Assembly: GCA_009775125.1 (NCBI GenBank)
Contig: VSPD01000020.1
Location: 1 to 42,510, forward strand
Origin: Muribaculaceae bacterium
Lineage (GTDB): Bacteria; Bacteroidota; Bacteroidia; Bacteroidales; Muribaculaceae
Direction of reading: 5' to 3'
Length of the DNA stretch: 42,510 bases
This document shows positions 40,606 to 42,510 of the stretch, in pieces. The translations under genes and the position numbers were made by a program. The notes beneath the pieces were generated by a model that was not told the origin of the DNA, made no database searches, and was given only the letters and a program-made list of their open reading frames with translations. Numbering within the stretch: the stretch's first letter is position 1; each line of letters starts with the position of its first letter.

Positions 40606-42099
40606 CTACAAATCGGGCATCGACGGTGCATTAGGGTTGATTAAACTTCGTCCCAATCCCACAGCTATAAATCCAAGTGTCTGCAAGGCATTTGGATTTT
40701 TTTCTTTCGTAACTTTCAACGATGCCGGAGCCTTCATATTTGGCATAGCCGAAAATGCACAACTCGACTTTTCAGTAGACACGACAAGATCCACCAGATT
40801 GAACCGCACTTTGCCAAACAGCATCAGTGTTTTCAATCCGACGGTACACTCATAGTCATTCATACCCTGCCATTCGCCGGTGAGAACTGCCATTTCGTTG
40901 GGGAGCACTACATTTCCGCCCATCGACAGAGGCATATCCGGCACCTTATAGCACGGCGATATCACAACTCCGGCAATACCTGCCATACGGATTGAATCCT
41001 GTTCGGCATGAGCCTTAACATAACTCTCATTTGTATCGTAGAAACGGCGGGAGAGCATGCCATACGACGCATCGCCGCTGTCGATCACCATCAGCATGGG
41101 ATTTCCAAGCACGCTTCCCTTTGTCAAAAGATTCATCTGCGTGCTGAAATACATATTCGGCCGCACGCCGGAGCGCATCGGAGCCTCAGCCGGCACAATA
41201 ATCTCCTTCTTCTCAAAATCGATGGTCACATCCTTCAACCGCAACATAAGCTCGCTCCCGACAATAATATTGAAGGCATCGATATATTGGTCGGCCTCGG
41301 CATTGTTCGAAGATATGTCCATAACAAGAAACGGAACATCGCTCACCGTAATATTGCCGATCGCCAACTCCTTGGCAATAACATACGAGCCGTCGCGGCG
41401 CCCGACACCGGCCACAGTGTTTGTGGCATCAAGCGGGATAAGATTATACTTGTCAGCAAGCTCGTGCGACACGATATTAACCCCTGCGCCCGTGTCGAAA
41501 GTGACATCTGCATCCACTCCATTAATCTTTGTGTCGGAAAGGTGCATTAGCACCGCTTTTTTCTCAGGCTTGCCGACAGGCACTATTCTGAAAGGAATGC
41601 GCCCCGTCTCACCGTCGAACTTAATACTATATGGATTATAAGCCGCCAAAGCCTTGTACTTATCCCCGTAACGTCTCATTGAAGCAACAGCCGCACTGTC
41701 GAGATATTGCTTCGTTGCGCCAAGAACAGACTCTATAACACCGGCAGCCTTGGCGTTATCACCTTCCATGCTCAAATCCATGGAAAACATAACGGCAGAA
41801 TTAAGCAGATTTTCCAATCCCAGATTCTCAGTATGAGAGTTCAACAGTTCGGCAAAAGCGGGAATCGATATATCATGCCTGTGAAAACGGTTGCCAAGCA
41901 AGCAGCGAGAAAACACATCAAGAAAAGGATGAATAGAATCTTTTGGAGTTGAGGAATAAATGGAATCAAGAGCAAACCAGTCACCCTCATTCATGGCCTT
42001 TCCAATACGTTCATCAACAGACTGTGCCGACGCACCAAACAGCCCAAAAAGACACAAAACTGTAAATAAACAAACACGGGATATTCTTCTAATATTCAT
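40606..42099 (-). CDS. Secreted two-lobed retropepsin-like aspartic protease
   Basis: The 497-residue protein has a signal peptide (about 5-25, ending FGASAQS). An N-terminal helical region (about 28-155) looks like TPR-type packing. Two aspartic-protease-like lobes follow: lobe 1 with DTGAGVNIVS (Asp202) and a flap-like region, GVGRRDGSYV; and lobe 2 with DSGDASYGMLS (Asp340). Such clan AA proteins of Bacteroidetes are annotated as aspartyl protease family. Whether both Asp are paired in one active site or the protein only binds peptides cannot be seen. The stop (40606) is 6 bp from the stop of the PAS gene, convergent. The start at 42099 was chosen for the signal peptide. Confidence 0.87.
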   Translation of the reverse strand: MNIRRISRVCLFTVLCLFGLFGASAQSVDERIGKAMNEGDWFALDSIYSSTPKDSIHPFLDVFSRCLLGNRFHRHDISIPAFAELLNSHTENLGLENLLNSAVMFSMDLSMEGDNAKAAGVIESVLGATKQYLDSAAVASMRRYGDKYKALAAYNPYSIKFDGETGRIPFRIVPVGKPEKKAVLMHLSDTKINGVDADVTFDTGAGVNIVSHELADKYNLIPLDATNTVAGVGRRDGSYVIAKELAIGNITVSDVPFLVMDISSNNAEADQYIDAFNIIVGSELMLRLKDVTIDFEKKEIIVPAEAPMRSGVRPNMYFSTQMNLLTKGSVLGNPMLMVIDSGDASYGMLSRRFYDTNESYVKAHAEQDSIRMAGIAGVVISPCYKVPDMPLSMGGNVVLPNEMAVLTGEWQGMNDYECTVGLKTLMLFGKVRFNLVDLVVSTEKSSCAFSAMPNMKAPASLKVTKEKNPNALQTLGFIAVGLGRSLINPNAPSMPDL

Positions 42100-42189
42100 A
42101 ACAAAATAATTTATGCAACAAATATAAAGAATAAATGTATAAAACAATATATCAAAAGCAAAAAAGAGCAAAGGTGTGGCTCATTATGC

Positions 42190-42466
42190 CAAAATTGCAG
42201 GGACGCACGTCTCGTACGTCCTCGGTCGGCTGCGCCGGGCCGGAACTATCAGAAACCATGAACGAACCATCGGCGAACTATTTTTTTTTTCGTTTGATCG
42301 GTAAAGTATCTCTAACCATCTTTTTCTCGCAAAGCTCGAAAGCCCATGCCGACGTATGCAAAATACGCAAGCCGGAGGCTCGCGTTCCTACATGGGTTGC
42401 AGGAACATAAGCCTCCGGCTTGTGGAAATTAAATATATGCGGACGCACGAGCCGTGCGTCCCTACA
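42190..42466. repeat. Cluster of palindromic intergenic repeats
   Basis: The end of the window (42100-42510) holds no recognisable gene. It carries a variant of the GGACGCACG hairpin (about 42201-42221) and CGCAAGCCGGAGGCTCGCG (42369-42387). It also carries a GTTGCAGGAACATAAGCC version of the sequence next to the GH97 gene (42396-42427), and an exact copy of the 774-794 hairpin (42441-42461). Confidence 0.75.
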
Positions 42467-42510
42467 ATTTCGGCATAAATTGCCTTTTCATCAAACCCTC
42501 ATATTTTCTC

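Noticed and set aside
42135..42410. A 91-codon frame at the window end
   Set aside because: It is made of palindromic repeats and a T-rich tract, and has no start context or family likeness.

Overview
The window is a 42.5-kb piece of a Bacteroidales chromosome, most like Muribaculaceae (S24-7) or a close relative. The signs are a SusC/SusD starch locus, lipoproteins with short Bacteroidetes lipoboxes, type IX-like C-terminal tails, the Bacteroidetes fusion of a NagB-like domain with PIG-L, genes without Shine-Dalgarno sites, and repeated promoters of the form TTTG-N19/20-TAnnTTTG. No phage, transposase, CRISPR array, tRNA or rRNA was seen.

Layout. 1-800: a probable small RNA with its own promoter and terminator, then a small secreted-protein gene broken by one missing base. 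880-8470: housekeeping genes fabD (-), tatA-tatC, a DAACS symporter, a large secreted adhesin-like protein, nadB and a META lipoprotein. 8577-15210: a small outer-membrane barrel (-), then a regulatory locus. In that locus two almost identical ECF sigma-factor genes, each with the same 5' region and promoter, flank an outer-membrane receptor-like barrel, a LytS-type histidine kinase and a LytTR response regulator. Three repeats spaced exactly 21 bp lie upstream of the barrel gene and are a good candidate for the LytTR binding site. 15320-17575: a secreted thioredoxin-fold protein without CxxC, tpx, and another small barrel. 18047-28752 (-): a starch-utilisation locus reading SusC, SusD, a SusE/F-like protein with four CBM26-like repeats, a GH13 amylase lipoprotein and a GH97 SusB. 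29650-32890 (-): a GH2 enzyme followed by a DUF4294 protein. 33147-36829 (+): a CoA-transferase and the NagB-like/PIG-L fusion. 37157-40170 (+): a family of secreted leucine-rich-repeat proteins showing duplication, internal deletion and stop codons. 40235-42099: a PAS protein and a secreted two-lobed aspartic-protease-like protein.

How the parts work together. The starch locus is a classic capture, import and digestion system. SusD and the CBM26 protein bind starch, the GH13 lipoprotein cuts it, SusC imports oligosaccharides and SusB trims them. No SusR-type regulator lies in the window. Intergenic regions are rich in palindromic repeats. The most notable is a composite element of about 255 bp, present three times (17639-17893, 21706-21959 inverted, 29082-29337), with 10-bp terminal inverted repeats best kept in the middle copy. 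The copies lie on both sides of and inside the starch locus.

Most likely new biology: the duplicated sigma/leader module around a two-component receptor locus, the 21-bp phased sites, the MITE-like 255-bp element, the decaying LRR mosaic with an in-frame TAG, and the unassigned small RNA.
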